The position numbers and the translations under genes are program-made. Under the pieces are notes generated by a model that saw only the letters and a program-made list of their open reading frames with translations, made no database searches and had not been told where the DNA came from. 64,000 nt of DNA from Gracilaria vermiculophylla (taxonomy: Eukaryota; Rhodophyta; Florideophyceae; Gracilariales; Gracilariaceae), in the NCBI GenBank assembly GCA_019155205.2, contig JAHNZQ020000079.1, positions 1,177,710 to 1,241,709 of the forward strand, in the 5' to 3' direction. Within the stretch, counting starts at the first letter, position 1; the number at the start of each line of letters is the position of its first letter. Shown here in pieces: positions 41,934 through 54,234 of the stretch.

Positions 41934-44358
41934 TCCCCCGTCGACCGATAAGGGAGTAACAAGCAGAGAGTCGCGATGTGTACGAACAGCATCGCCAATC
42001 AGAGACTTTGTAAATATGTCAGCTCGATTCTGCGCTGATGCAACGTGTTGTATTGAAACCAATTCACTTTTGACTGCATTCAAAACGTGATGATGTCGGA
42101 TTTCAATATGCTTGACTTCTCGCATTCCAAAATTAGGATTTTTCGAAGATATAGCGCCTAAATTGTCCTGATAAAATGACAGCGGTTGATCAAAATCAAT
42201 TCCAAGTTCCTCAAAGATGTTCTTCAGCCAGCACAACTGCTTAGTGCACTCAGGGAGGGCATAAAACTCAGCTTCGGTTGTAGAGAGTGCCGTAGACGTT
42301 TGCAGCTTTGAGCTCCACACGACGGGTGCATCACCAATGCAGACGACGAACCCCCCCCTGGAGCGACGTTTGTCCAGGTCTCGTCCCCAATCGGCATCCG
42401 ACCATGCTGATAAAGTAGTAGAGCATGGTCGAGGAATCATCAAGCCATAGTCCACCGTGTTGATCAGATATCGAACCACCTCCTCCATGCACTGCCAATG
42501 TTGAGGAAGTGGGTTGTATGCAAACTTATCCAACATTGAAACAGAAGCCGACAAGTCAGGTCTCGTTAGTGTGCTCAAAAACAGCATTGATCCAAGTACT
42601 TCCTTGAAAGGTATATTACTCATGGACGTCAACTCAGACTCAGTGGGAACGGCGGTAGCTTCATAGAGACAATAAGTGGCTGGTGGGGGATAGTCCGATG
42701 GGAGGGCACCATCCATATGGCATAGGCGAACAAGCTTTTCAATCAAAGGACGCTGGTGTACGATGATTGATTCAGACTGTTCTACAATTGAGACTCCTAA
42801 GTACAGGTCCACATGGCCAAGATCGGAAATGTCGTACTGCGCAGCAAGTTGCTTCTTCACCCATTCAGCGAGGTGTGGGGGACCGAATATGCTTAGATCG
42901 TCCACATACGCCAAGACAATGACCGCATTTTGATCAGTTACCTTACCAAAAACAAAAGGTGCTGAATGAAGTGATTTGAAACCAATGGTGCTGAGATAAG
43001 CAGAAATGTTCTCAAACCAAAGTCGTGGAGCTTGGCGTATACCGTACACATACTTCACTAATTTCACGACGCGTCCATCTGCATCATTTATACCTGGGAT
43101 GATCGAAATTTTGATCCCAAATGGAGTTTCTGTAAGCATAGTTGCATGGAGGAAGGCACCTTTCACGTCGACATGCTGACGATCTCAATTCGTAGCATTA
43201 GTAACAATCATCATCACCCGAAAAACCTCGAAGTTTATCAACGGAGAATAGAAGTTGCTTGTATGGGAAACGTCTTGAAAGTTTCCTCTAGCAACAAGGC
43301 GGGATTTAAAACGTTTGGGGCGTCCAGGATGGTCTCGTTTTAGACGGAAGAAAATCCCAGAAGGGATTGGCTGTCCATGATCACTTGTATCATTCTCATA
43401 TGTGCCGAGTGTGTGGATTGTTTCAAATTCACAGCGTATGGCGTCCATCCAGTGACATGCCTCAGGAGACGCAAGGGCTTGACGTAGTGTCTGTTCATCA
43501 GATGTGCTGATTTAGTCCGGAATTTCGCGTGCTGTGTTGACTGCTTTAGCTTCGAAATCGGAGGCGTATTCACCCAAATCGGGGTCATAAGTGGACGGTT
43601 TTTTTGGGTACTGAGTGAGACAAGTACGTATGTCACTTGCAGGTTGACTACCAGAATCGTCATCATCGTCCTCTGAATGGGTAGAATTGGTGTCAGAAAT
43701 AATATTATGGTCGGGTTCATCATCGCTGGGTTCGTATCCAGGGTTTGTTGTTTGGGTACAAGGAGGCGAGGAAGTGCCACTAATGAGTGAAAGACCTGGA
43801 AATTCATCTTCAAGGAATCGAACATGTTTGGTTCGGGTAACGACAGTGTTGGTCAAAATTTGGTACACTCCACCACGAATGTGTCCTAGATTGATTCCTT
43901 CGACCAGTCTAGGTTGCATCTTTTTACGCGTAGACAGAGTTTCTTCAACAAGGGTTTCACAGCCAAAAGGTCGAAGGTGTCGGCCTAAGTTCTGTATAAC
44001 ATCAGAATCTCTCATGTTGATTAGCTCGCACATCTTGACAATATGAGATGCTGATGACGTCGATGCAAAACGTTCATCAAGTCGTTTCAGCATTTTGCAT
44101 GGGTTTCCAATGTCACCCTGCACGACGCGCAGAGCTTCATCAAAAAGAGCAGAGACGATCAGTCCACTAGTTTTCTTTTTGATGAACTCCCGTTCGGCTT
44201 TCTTCTCTTCATCTGAACTGAAAGGATTTCGAGCCTAACTCAGAACCTCTCCAATACCCTTAGCGTGAAAGGCAGCATCAATTCTAACTCTGCAAAGCTT
44301 GTAATCCTGTTTCTCATCAAATGGTTGGATGCGTATTTTCCAACCTTCTGTCTCCATA
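41925..44358 (-). pseudogene. copia gag-RT-RNase H, gag joined to post-integrase region
   Basis: The start is ATG at 44358. A one-base frameshift near 44338 and a TAG at 44235-44237 break the gag N-terminus. From 44123 one frame runs to 41925 with a TAA at 43512 and a TGA at 43185. Gag text (KMLKRLDERFASTSSASHIV) passes at about residue 60 of the 44123 frame directly into the end of integrase (RPFGCETLV, STRKKMQPRLVEGI, TRTKHVRFLEDEF). Zinc knuckle, protease and integrase core are absent. RT follows with VDVKGAFLHATM, GIRQAPRLWF and YVDD (near 42900). RNase H follows with WSDADWGRDLDKRRSRGG, STTEAEFYAL and QDNLGAI. It is non-autonomous. Confidence 0.88.
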
Positions 44359-44479
44359 CTGTAGTGCAATGGATAAATGAAATCGGCAGATTAAAGAAAA
44401 GATGAGGAACAGAAGCAAAGGAAAAAGAAATGATGGTACTTGGTCTCGGCAGTCTGACGTGGGTTGGGCCCATAATCTC

Positions 44480-44686
44480 TTGGAGAGGAATATGTAAGGT
44501 GAAAACAAGACGAGGTGAGTTTAGGACTTCAAGTGCCAGGAAATGGGCACAGAAGTCCTCGCTTTATAAATGCAAAGGAACACACGTGAGCAAAAGGTTG
44601 TCTATGCTCACGTAAAAGAAAGTCTCGTATTCTATTGCAAGTACAAACTTTAAAAAAACATAGTTCAAAATTCAAAGTCACTGAGA
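44480..44686 (-). repeat. 5' LTR of copia element
   Basis: This 207-bp partner of 41723-41933 has its first bases mutated from TGTT to TCTT. GACTC follows as target duplication. Confidence 0.85.
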
Positions 44687-45105
44687 GACTCCTCGCTGAT
44701 AACGCGTTAGATTCGGCCACCATAATGCACGGAGAATTATGGAATTTTCAGCAAGACAACTATGTTATTCATGTATCCAAGCACTTGAAGGACTGGTTTA
44801 CGCCGATAGACATTCGTTTAGTGTCGTGGCCTAGCCGTGCGACCGACATAAATCACATCGAGAATCCTCTGGCTGTTCTGGCACGTTGTGCGTATCACAA
44901 CACACATCCGCTCGGTACTTCAGCAGAGCTAAAAGAACCCATTTCTACTCAGTGGGCAAATAGAAGTGATGAGGTATTGCAAGCTTATATTGACACCATG
45001 CACCATGTTGCGCAGCTGTTCTCACGGCCCAGGGGTCAAAATCAAGTTACTATGCGAGTATTAGAGTTTAAGTTTTGCATCAATAAATTGGTCTTATACT
45101 TTTGA
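44687..45105 (+). pseudogene. Element D transposase, C-terminal half
   Basis: The reading resumes after the copia element. FQQDNYVIHVSKHLKDWF has the second Asp, and 34 residues later ATDINHIENPLAVLAR has the Glu, the DD34E spacing of Tc1. The frame is open to TGA 45103-45105. The first half lies at 41101-41722. Confidence 0.82.
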
Positions 45106-45639
45106 ATTCTTAAAAGTAGTTTTTTATTGAATGTTAGTTTACTATTATGTCATCGAAATCATTTTTGGACAATTTATGCTTTCTTTTGTCTAAAGTACAT
45201 TAGAAAAACGGAAATGGTGTGCCCATTGTGACTCGTATTTCATACATGACCAGTTTTATACTTTTGATGCCCACTGTATTGTAGGCTAGGTTTTGCACAT
45301 CCTCCATATGGAATCGTTAGAAAAAGATATGTATACTGTCTTCTTTCCAGTACAAATGTCTCGACGTTACCCACATATCAAGGAAGCACAACTTCAATTC
45401 ATCAAGATAAACGCCGATAAAATTATAATAGTGCTATCGCCTAAAAATTGAAGCGTTCTAAAGTCACAATTTCTACTTTTCTAAAACACTCGACTCTTTA
45501 TGGATCAAAACGATCTCTGAGACACCTTAAAATGCTCAGACTAGCAGTCAAAAGAATAATGAGAAGGAAGTTGAGCATAGAAAACGTATCGTGCAAAAAC
45601 ATTGGAATTAATCTCAATCTGAACAATCACCTATATGTA

Positions 45640-45732
45640 AAGTGCACGCCTGTTTTTCGGGATAGTCCGCATTTTGGCTCATGCTATGGAATGCGCAGGA
45701 TAGGTGTAATTTGACCAAATCCCGCCGAGTAT

Positions 45733-45763
<31 letters not shown>

Positions 45764-46330
45764 GAATTTTCCCATCTATTTAATTTGCGCTTCAACACTT
45801 AAGGGCGCCGGCATCCCCGCCGCCTCCCTCAGTAAATGCTGAGCAAGGTTCCGGCTTTCAGCCATCCACCTACGTCGGTATTTGCCTCTTGCGAGTGATA
45901 TCCCGTAGCGCTGGTTGCTCATCCGCCTTGTTCGCTGAGAGCGCCGTACTTGGGTATATTACCAGTTTCACTGTGCTCGGTCCTTGTATAACAATCTTTA
46001 CGATTTCTATAATTTTCCTTACGACTAATTTACCTCCCCTTTTTCCCACCTTGGTAGTACATCGTCCACCCGGAGGATCGCGCGTCCCGTGCTCCCCCTT
46101 TGTTTTCCAGCTTTTTCTTTACCAAGGATGCACCACACACCCATACACCCAGCTAGTGGGGATCCTATTTGTACATCTCCCACCAAGTACTACCGGGGCG
46201 ACCTCGGTATAACACCCGAAATTGTCGTGTTGTTCTCTTGAGAGGGCTCTATCGCCGAACTACCTCTGTAGAGAAAAACTCGGACGTCTTCGTGTGCTAT
46301 TCCCATGTGTGGGCTATTGCAAAACATTTT
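45640..46330 (-). repeat. Retroposon-like repeat R, copy 2
   Basis: This is the partner of 36236-36990. It interrupts the Tc1 copy between CACCTATATG and GAGCAACTAAATATC. It includes an eight-unit TTTA microsatellite at 45730-45763. No clear target duplication was found. Confidence 0.65.
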
Positions 46331-46750
46331 CGGAGCAACTAAATATCACAAATTTAATTAAGTATAAAAATGAGAAAAACGTTATTTCTCCGAGACAATT
46401 TTAAGCAAGAACAGGTTGGTGGATGTGCTGGAAAACAATACTGGTAAAAAATAGGTAGATGTTATTTTTGACTGAAGAAAAAAAAAGTTCAATCTGCGCG
46501 CACGAGATTGCCACAAAGTTTATTGGCACGATCTTTGTGAAAAAATTCTGCTTCTTATACCAGGCATTCTGGCGGATGGTCCAAATGAACTGAGCTAACA
46601 ATTCTAAAACAGTTTTGACTGATAATAAATTTATTGAAACATCCATGAAAGCCAAAAAATATCAAGAAGTGCTAAACAATTACATGCTGCGGTTTAGTTA
46701 CTGTTTCCATGACAAAAACTTCATTTTTCCACAGGATAATGCGCAATTGC

Positions 46751-47245
46751 TGTTAGGCTTTACATTATTTTATGCTTTTATTATATGAATCATGAGTAAT
46801 AGACTTGATATTATGTGGTTTACGTAGCCTAGATGCATTCCTCGTGAAATTGCAGTTTGATTCGATGTGTTGTTTGCCCTAGACAGGCTTTACAACAACG
46901 TTTGACAATCCATGTCATCATGCTATATTTGAAATCATAGGCCTTACAGGACCCTATCGGCACTCTTGTTGTCAATGTAAGCATCCAAATTGTGTTCACG
47001 ACGGAATGTTCTAGAAGCATCTTGCAAAGGACAACTGTCCCATGAAGGACATTCGTTTCGACTTTGCATAGCAGGCAGTACGATGTTTCATAGCTAGTGC
47101 ATCTAAAGGGGTACCGTAGAAATCATTTACTGTGGCTTCGTGTTCGAAGGTCTGATTCTCTATATAAACCCTGGTCGACCTGCCGACTTCTCCTCGGCTG
47201 GTCACCATCGTTCACGTTCTCAACCATTGACCCAGTGTTCTAACA
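46751..47245 (-). mobile_element. Solo LTR, family C, copy 2
   Basis: It is 495 bp, the same length as copy 1, and starts TGTTAGAACACTGGG at 47245 on the minus strand. It is flanked by a perfect ATTGC duplication (46746-46750 and 47246-47250), which splits the Tc1 transposase just after its second-Asp block. Confidence 0.93.
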
Positions 47246-47693
47246 ATTGCATACTGCGTCTTTAGAGAAAGTTAAGGTACAAGAGTCAAACGTAACTTTT
47301 CTTGAGGAGCCGGCGCGCTCTCCAGATTTGAACCCCATCGAAAACGTTTGGAGATCGCTGGCCAGGATGATTTATTGCACATGGGAGACAAAATCAGACA
47401 GGGTTTGAACCCAAAAACTTTATAAAACATGGTTGAAATATCAATAACAGTTTCAAATGAGGAAAAGGACCTCGATTCGATGCCAACACGTGGTATAAAC
47501 GTCACGCTGCAAAAAGGATGCAAAAAAAACTGTTTAGCATCTCACATGGAAATTTCATTTTTGATGAATTTATGATTTTGAAACGGTGTTTCGTCTTTAA
47601 CTTTTTCTCAAACCCATTTTTGTAGACAAACAACAAACGTCTGGTAGTTATTGTGACATTTCACAGCATTTCATATTTTTTCGAAATATTCTG

Positions 47694-48779
47694 TATATAG
47701 GGGACAGTTACCTATACTTGAATAAGAGTAATAGTCTTGAGAAGTATACAAACGGCTCCCGTTTAAAATCATCCAGGCAACCTTACGTGGATGTGCAGCT
47801 GGCCAGAAACTCCCATTTATTGACCTTTGCAGCAAGCTTAATCGCATAATTGTCCCAAAAGTATACGACACCTGGCTGTTTAACACTAATCATCGTTTTT
47901 GTTTTGTGTAGCCGAGGTTTTTGCGGATGAAACAAACTTCATTGCATGCCAGGCCGGCGAGAAATGTGGCGTGCACGCCACGTACTTAAGCAAAGCAAAA
48001 CATGAATCCGATCATTCGCCGCCGCCGGCAGGTCTATATAGTGAGAATCTGGCACGCAAAAGATTACAGTGATCCTCGACCCGCCTTTTTCTTGCAGTCC
48101 CCATCAAATGGTTTTAATTACATTCATTTGCTGAAGAGAAAAAGACCAAGCACACAAATGTTTTGCACGCAAAAACATGTCTGCAGCATCAGACTTCTTA
48201 GCGTCTTGTCCTCGCTGTAGAAACATACTGCAAAAGCAAAGCAGGTAGCTCTTGGAAGGAGTTACACCGATGCTGGGATCGATCCAAAATTAATTGTCGA
48301 TTATGCAACCTTCGCTCGTCTTTGCTGGGACGAAGAATTTTATATCGTCACGCTTTTCGTATCAGAACAAATTGATCGGAGCATTAAAAGGAGAATTCTT
48401 AAAAAACCAGAAATCGCCTTTGCGTAAAGGCGTCCAAATATAGAAAAGTAGGAGAGCCGTGTGTGAAAATGATGGGACCTCCTGCAACGCAGCAGGATTT
48501 TGTATGGGATTAAATCAAGCAGCTTTCTCGCTTCGTCACGAGGCACTAGAAAATAAAATGGCTGACTTTACTTTGGTGTGTGACGTTTGGAATTTTTATT
48601 GGTTCGTACTAAACAGCGTCATTGGATCGAGAGAAGAGTTTAGCAAGCTTGTCAAAGGATTTCATGTACGCCACGATGTTTTTGGACAGTATGAAGGTCC
48701 TCCCCCAGCCGCCATTAAGACGGTACAGAGACCGTGCCGAAACCGAAGAGCGAAATAAAATCCGGATAGGGCCGTAGCG
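47694..48779. other. Interval left of B2 gag, unresolved
   Basis: The 5' LTR and leader of B2 should lie here but could not be delimited. A plus frame at 48459-48758 (99 codons) runs into the B2 gag region without a recognised motif. Confidence 0.35.
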
Positions 48780-50310
48780 CAGATCTGACAGACCACTTGG
48801 AAACAGAGAAGGAAATAGTCAGTGTCCAAGTGGCTGTCCCGCGCTCGGAAATCAATGCAATCACCTCCGTATTCATCAACCGCGCCCAAAGGGATTCGAC
48901 AGAGAAGATTTCTTTAGTGGTGTACCAATTTCTGGAACAGAATGTCCGGGCAATTATCAATCAAATGGTAAGGGAAGCTTCTCAGTAACACCAGTTGGCG
49001 ACGCCCTCTCAAAGGTGACCGTCAACTATTACTACAAAACCCGTGGGATCAACGTATGGCCAGGTGGTTGACGAGAGCTTTAACCGGTTTGCTGACCAGA
49101 TTGTTCTTCCAGTAGCCTTGGGCGATGGGCAGCTGCAAGGTCCAGTGAAAAAACGGGCAGAAACTCAGGACGAAGAGGATCTGGTAATGTGTTACTTCCC
49201 ATAACCAACTCGTAAGGCCGCGAAGAGAGCCAGTGGAGGTGACCGCGGTGGTGGGGTTTCATAGGACTCAGAGGACAAGTACCGACGGAAGCCCAGAAGA
49301 AAAAGGAAGAAAACAAATCGAAATAAGAAATGAGCAATAGGATCAGGCTCGGAGAGTTCTAGTCCCCAATCCGAAACGGACGTCCCGACAGACCAACAGG
49401 AATACCGCAGACAGAAAAAGCGAAAGGCATCCTATTGCAAGGGAAAAATGGGCCACAGGGGAAAAAGCAATTGGCGCTCATCGTCATATTCAGATCCTGA
49501 GTATGAAAGTCTGGAGGTATTGCAGCCATCAAATGACCTTTTCAAGAAGGCTGCCTATTAACGCACCAACAGGTTGACCAATCGTGATGCGACATATACA
49601 GAAACGGTGACACAGAAGATATCTAAGCTGCATCGCCGTCCTTGTTTCCAAATGGGAGATATAAATTGTAGTAATGGTGATACCCCCATCCCAATAATTG
49701 ATTTTTTTCAATTAATAACGCTTCTATGTTACCAAAATGGCTTTTCGGAAGGCACTTTCATGTTGTTATTTTAATTCTACATTATGGAACCAGCTGGCTC
49801 CTTGCTACACAATACGATGCAAGGGAACACCATTTTGGTTAATTAGCATGCTATGGAGATGCTGCGCACCTATTGGAAAAAGGTAAATTATGTCTTTTAG
49901 ATTTACGCTACCGATGAGGTCATTCAAGAACTTTACACAAAAATAATGGATTGTTAGAAACGGGGTCTACATACCGAGTTTAACTTCGGTAAGACACTAT
50001 TTCTTACTGCTCCACGAGGTGGGAACGTCATTAATACCGCTCGATTGAAACCACAGTACGCCGGAAACATGGATGAAGCCATCAGGGCACAGGTGCAGAA
50101 ACGTATGGCAAATAATATCCAGATGGATTTCAATACACTTTTCCGGTACGCCAAAGGGATCGATGATGCCCACCCAGCCGGACGACGCATTCCGACATCA
50201 AACAGTGTAATGCCAAGTGGGGAAGCAAAAGCAAAAAGGAAGCTGGTGATAAATTCCCCCTCTGTTTGGGAATGCACAGTACCAATCCGTTTGGATTCTC
50301 CACCCTAAGT
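48780..50310 (+). pseudogene. B2 gag, first part
   Basis: Pieces in several frames follow the Gypsy-1 gag. ISLVVYQFLEQNVRAI matches its DSYPFLEVISGVIRAEV segment. A Lys/Ser-rich basic tract (49280-49530) follows. PSNDLFKKAAY then TNRLTNRDATYTETVTQK corresponds to PLNDLFAKVVDYDTYRLNNRS. YATDEVIQELYTKI (near 49900) corresponds to YATDEVIADADAEV. The frame 50045-50308 covers the gag core end. Stops are numerous. Confidence 0.65.
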
Positions 50311-50439
50311 AGTCACCTGGCTTGACGCAAACGACTTTCAGACGACCGGCGACTCATCTGAGTAGTCGTCTACTGTGCCGTTTACTCCAGGAGTGGTGAA
50401 ACCACTTCTTGTACCTCCGTGCTCTCATAAATTAGTGCC

Positions 50440-50791
50440 TGTAACACAGGAGAGTTGGAAGAAGTCTGACCAGGCCCACGCTCTTCTCCGAGGGGGGTCT
50501 CGCTTTGTTTTATAGTGATTCTTAAAACTAGACGTTAAGCGTCTTACATTCTACTTTATCTACTTGTACGTTCGTAGCGCACGGCGCTCTGTCGTCGTGC
50601 GCTTGAACTGTTCGATGCCTGCTTGAAGTGCCTGAAGCACACGACGAAATGTTGCGCAGTGGCTTGAACCAAGCGTCGTCCTGACAAACGGCTATGTTCT
50701 TGTGCGCCGCGTTGCGCCGTGCAGGGACAAGGCTTGCAGTTTGAAGCGCGACTCGCTTAAATCGCTAGGGTATAAGGCTGGGTTCGTTACA
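50440..50791 (-). repeat. 3' LTR of G
   Basis: It reads TGTAACACAGGAGAG...GGTTCGTTACA on the plus strand (terminal TGTAAC/GTTACA). On the inner side a polypurine tract lies at 50792-50805 (AAAAAGGAGGCGAG on the minus strand). Confidence 0.92.
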
Positions 50792-50819
50792 CTCGCCTCC
50801 TTTTTGGACAAAACTGTCC

Positions 50820-52654
50820 TCAGTGAGGCTTCTGCTGCATGTTGAATTCTGTGACTTTTGCGCAACAGTTCCTAAGCGCCGCGCATGGTAGCCAAATGGC
50901 ATCGGACTCGCGATCGCCGCAGAACTGCGTGAGGTAGTAAACAAGCCGATTGGCGCGTCGCTTGTCCAGAATGCGTTCCACTTCCTGTTCGACGACGCCG
51001 TCATTATTGATAACGATATCAAGAGGGCCTAATGGCTCTCCGTAAAAGCGGCGCAGCTTTGATACTTGGTACACGTCGTGCGCGCGGCGCATAGTTGGCC
51101 GGAGCTCAAGGCGATACGTGACTGGTCCCAGTTTCCTGAGGACGCGAAAGGGTCCTATGAAGCGGGGCTGCCACTTTCGTGGGATTGTAGCCCTTCGCGT
51201 TGTCGTGAAGCGGTCGGCGCGCAGAAGGACGAGGTCGTCCTGTTCCAGGTGTAGTTCGGAGCGGTGGCGGTCGGCGTAATGCTTCTGAAGGGTGACAGCC
51301 ATGGCTAAGTTGTCGCGAGCCAGGGCTGTGAGCGCCTGGCGCCGAGAATCATAGTAGACTGCAGCCTGCGCTATAGTGTTGTCCAGAGCGCGGGTGGCTG
51401 GCGAGATCGGGATGTAGCCAAGACTGATTTCAAAAGGGGAAAGACGGGTGCTGCCATCACGGGAGGAGTTGTATTCAAACTCCAGGGTTGGAAGGGCCAG
51501 GTGCCAATCGGCTGGCGCGGCTTGTATGGAGGAAGGCAGCATCGCTGAGAGCGTCCGGATTAGAGTTTCGGACTGTCCATCTGTCTGAGGGTGGTCAGCG
51601 GTCGAGATATTGTTCCGGATACGCAACAGCCGCGTAAGGGATCGCCAAAAGTGGGAAGCGACCTTGGGGTCGCGGTCTGAGATCATCGTGGTTGGTGTTC
51701 CATACTTGGAAAACAAGTGTGTTTCGAAGAGCCCCAAAGTCTCCTGTGCAGATGCGCCCTTTGAGGTTGGCATAAAAAGGGCTCGCTTTGGGAGTTTGTC
51801 CACGATCACTAGGATGGCATCCTGACCGTTCCTGTTGCGGGGGAGCTCCGTGAGGAAATCGAAAGAGATGATGTCCCAACATCGTTAAGGGATCGGAAGT
51901 TGCTGTAGGCGTCCTGGCGGAGCCACGTTGGGTGTCTTGTTCCCCTGACATGATCGGCATTTGCGGACGAAATTAAAGATATCCCGGTACATCTGGGGCC
52001 AATAAGCGTGGCGCATAACTGTGAAATACGTCTTATCAGCTCCGAGATGCCCGAGTACATGAAAGTGCTGCATTAGCTCCGTGCGTAATGGCCCTTCGGG
52101 GATGTACGTGCGTGCTGGGAGAGTGCCAGTCCAGTAAATGACTCCCTCATTGAATTTGAAATTATTCGGTAGGTGTGTGGACGATTGGTTGGGAGAAGTG
52201 TCGGAGTTGGGTAGTTTTGTAGCAAGAGCATCCGCAGCATACGCAGCCCGTACACGGTTCCGGAGGTCGTCGAACTGTGCCATGAGAGCGCACAGACGCG
52301 GGGGTTCGTGGTCAGGACGGCGGCTGAGGGCATCGGGGGCGACATTCTTGGTCCCAGCGACATGCTTAATGTCGAAGGAAAATTCCTGGATCTCGTCCAA
52401 CCAACGACACTGGCGACCGGACAGCTTGGGTTTTGTCTGGAGGTACGTGATCGGATCATGATCCGTCAAGAGCGTGAAGTGCCGTCCGCGGAGATAAGGG
52501 CTCCACGTGCGGAGTGCAATCATTGCAGCAAGGAGTTCCTGATCGCCGGTATCCCACCGGGTCTCAGTGGGTGAGAGGCGGTGGGATAAGAATGCGATGG
52601 GGTGCTCCGCCTGCGACAGCGTGGCACCGACGGCAAATTGGGAAGCGTCGGTAG
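50820..52654 (-). pseudogene. pol: G pol: RNase H, integrase, chromodomain; one stop
   Basis: The frame from the gap edge to 50820 is broken only by TAA 51885-51887. RNase H has TDASQFAVGATLSQ at the gap edge, DQELLA and LTDHDPITYL. The integrase zinc finger reads HFHVLGHLGADKTYF...CRSCQ (about 52060-51950). The core triad is intact: ISFDFLTELP, ISDRDPK (near 51690) and DGQSETL (near 51590). The linker ends in FIGPFRVLRKLGPV and SKLRRFYGE. The last 60 residues (VEQEVERILDKRRANR to ALRNCCAKV) have the outline of a chromodomain. Unlike Gypsy-1, no antisense frame follows. Confidence 0.88.
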
Positions 52655-52754
52655 NNNNNNNNNNNNNNNNNNNNNNNNNNNNNNNNNNNNNNNNNNNNNN
52701 NNNNNNNNNNNNNNNNNNNNNNNNNNNNNNNNNNNNNNNNNNNNNNNNNNNNNN
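52655..52754. other. Assembly gap (100 N)
   Basis: Exactly 100 undetermined bases, probably a placeholder of unknown true length. The missing part should encode the protease and reverse transcriptase of G, since gag ends and RNase H begins at its edges. Confidence 0.97.
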
Positions 52755-52789
52755 TATCACGCGAGGCATGCACTAGGCGTTTGCGACAG

Positions 52790-54234
52790 GGGTGGTTCGG
52801 ATCACTCCATGAGCGCTGCCCACAGCGCATACACCGGTCATGAGCCCGATAAATGCGGTTGTGGTCTTCATTGAACATCTCTGCTGCTCCCCACGATTGC
52901 GCACTGGCGTCCTTATTGATATCGGCGGGATCAGGGAGGTTTGTCGAACTCGTGCCGGAGCGACGCCCTTGGTGGTTCCGACTGCTCCTTTGGCGAGATT
53001 TTCCAGACTGCTCAGAGGCGCTGGGAGCCGTCGTGCGCCATTTATCAGCTGTATGGAGCGTACGAACAAAGATCAAGGCGTGTTCCAGATCAGAAGGGGA
53101 TCCGGTTGGGTAATGCTCCGATAATTTGCATCTGTAGGATGTCGGGAGAGACAACTGCAGATAGCTTTAGGCCTCGGGAAGGGGGGTTTCACAGGTCTCA
53201 ACAAGGTGTATGAATCGACTGAGATGGTCTTCCATGGGTCCGTGGAGACTAATCTGGATAAGTTTCAAGCGTTCCTTCGCCAGCTCGTTTGCAAGTACAA
53301 ACGCCTGCAGTAGCCCACCTTCGAGAGCCTCCAAAAACCTGAAGGTCTTTCCATGGCGTCTGGCGCGATTGTACCAGCGGTCTGCTGCCTTTCGAAGTTG
53401 GCAGACCGCTATGTGCACTTCCTGGGGTGCCGTTACTGCAGAAAAGAGTAATGTGACTTTGCGGATGCCTGAAATGAAGTCTTTCACGCACACAGAAGAC
53501 CTTTCATCCTGTCGTGCGGCGTATGTGATATTGCACGCGGCTTTAACAGCGATTGCAATATCCGAACGGCTGGTAGGCTGTCTACCTTAGGCACAGAGCT
53601 CGGCCACCGTTGCTGTTGGCTGATCATGTATTCCGGCGACTGTCTGCCCTATTTGGGTGTCCGGGCTAACGACCGGGGCATCCAGGTGCGCTACGACGGG
53701 AGACTTTTCCTGATTCCTGTGCTGAGGCACGTCGAGGGCCACCGCGGTTGGGGTGGTGGGGAGCGGATATGTGCGGTTTTGGGGTACCGCGTATGATTCG
53801 AAAGCTTCAAAACGACGTTTGAGAGTCTCGACTTGCCCCGACATCCGTGTCTCCCAATGTCGCATCTGTACAGCCAGTACCTCCACGGCATTTTGCTGGC
53901 TGCGCAGAGAGCGAAGGATCGCACCGAGTGGGATGGAGTCCCTCGACCCTGACCCATGCTCGACCTCATTCACCAGACGGGGCTGGGAGCGCGGTAATGG
54001 GGCAATCTCCTGAGAGGGCGAGCGTTGGTGTTGGCCAGCCTCTGCGTGGTCGCACACTGCCGGTTCCATTTCAGCAGCGGCCGCAGCAGTTGAAGCAGCA
54101 ACCGCCCCGGCTGTTACTGATCGGGTGCGTGGTCCATCTGGTTCGTTTCCGGACGACGGGGTTGAACGGCGTGGTGCACGACTTGAACTAGACGTAGCGG
54201 ATATTGTCTGTAAACGGGGATCATTAGAGCTCAT
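52790..54234 (-). pseudogene. gag: G gag with two in-frame stops
   Basis: I start at ATG 54234 (MSSNDPRLQ). The open frame extends 32 codons further up into the leader. The frame holds to the gap with TAA at 53587-53589 and TAA at 53167-53169. An Ala/Ser/Pro-rich N-terminus is followed by a coiled-coil-like helix (LRSQQNAVEVLAVQMRHWET) and the gag core (ADRWYNRARRHGKTFRFLEA). The nucleocapsid end reads CMRCGQRSWSDPNHPCRK, a knuckle with stretched CX2CX9HXC spacing rather than CX2CX4HX4C. Downstream sequence enters the assembly gap. Confidence 0.8.

Larger units (their letters stand above)
41723..44686 (-). mobile_element. Ty1/copia retrotransposon, internally deleted
   Basis: It is bounded by LTRs at 41723-41933 (3') and 44480-44686 (5') and by the near-perfect duplication GGCTC (41718-41722) / GACTC (44687-44691). 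The total is only 2964 bp, because gag C-terminus, protease and most of integrase are missing. A polypurine tract (GGGGGA on the minus strand, 41934-41939) adjoins the 3' LTR. It lies inside the transposase gene of element D. Confidence 0.9.
40015..45276 (+). mobile_element. Tc1-like element D, carrying two nested insertions
   Basis: It opens CAGTGCGCGTCAAAAGTATG at TA 40013-40014 and closes with the inverted CATACTTTTGATGCCCACTG-type end (45245-45276) at TA 45277-45278. Its own sequence is only about 1.4 kb. A GC-rich insert (about 40250-41097) and a copia element (41723-44686) account for the rest. Confidence 0.8.
45277..47693 (+). mobile_element. Tc1 element carrying repeat R and a solo LTR
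   Basis: The left terminal repeat is truncated at the end of element D, and the right end closes at 47693 before TA. Its own parts are 45277-45639, 46336-46750 and 47251-47693. The transposase pieces read NFKQEQVGGCAGKQYW (46390) and PARSPDLNPIENVWRSLARM (47310-47370). It is thoroughly broken. Confidence 0.8.

Noticed and set aside
53210..54191. Plus-strand ORFs across the gag of G
   Set aside because: They are shadows of the gag reading on the minus strand. Only the gag strand shows family motifs.
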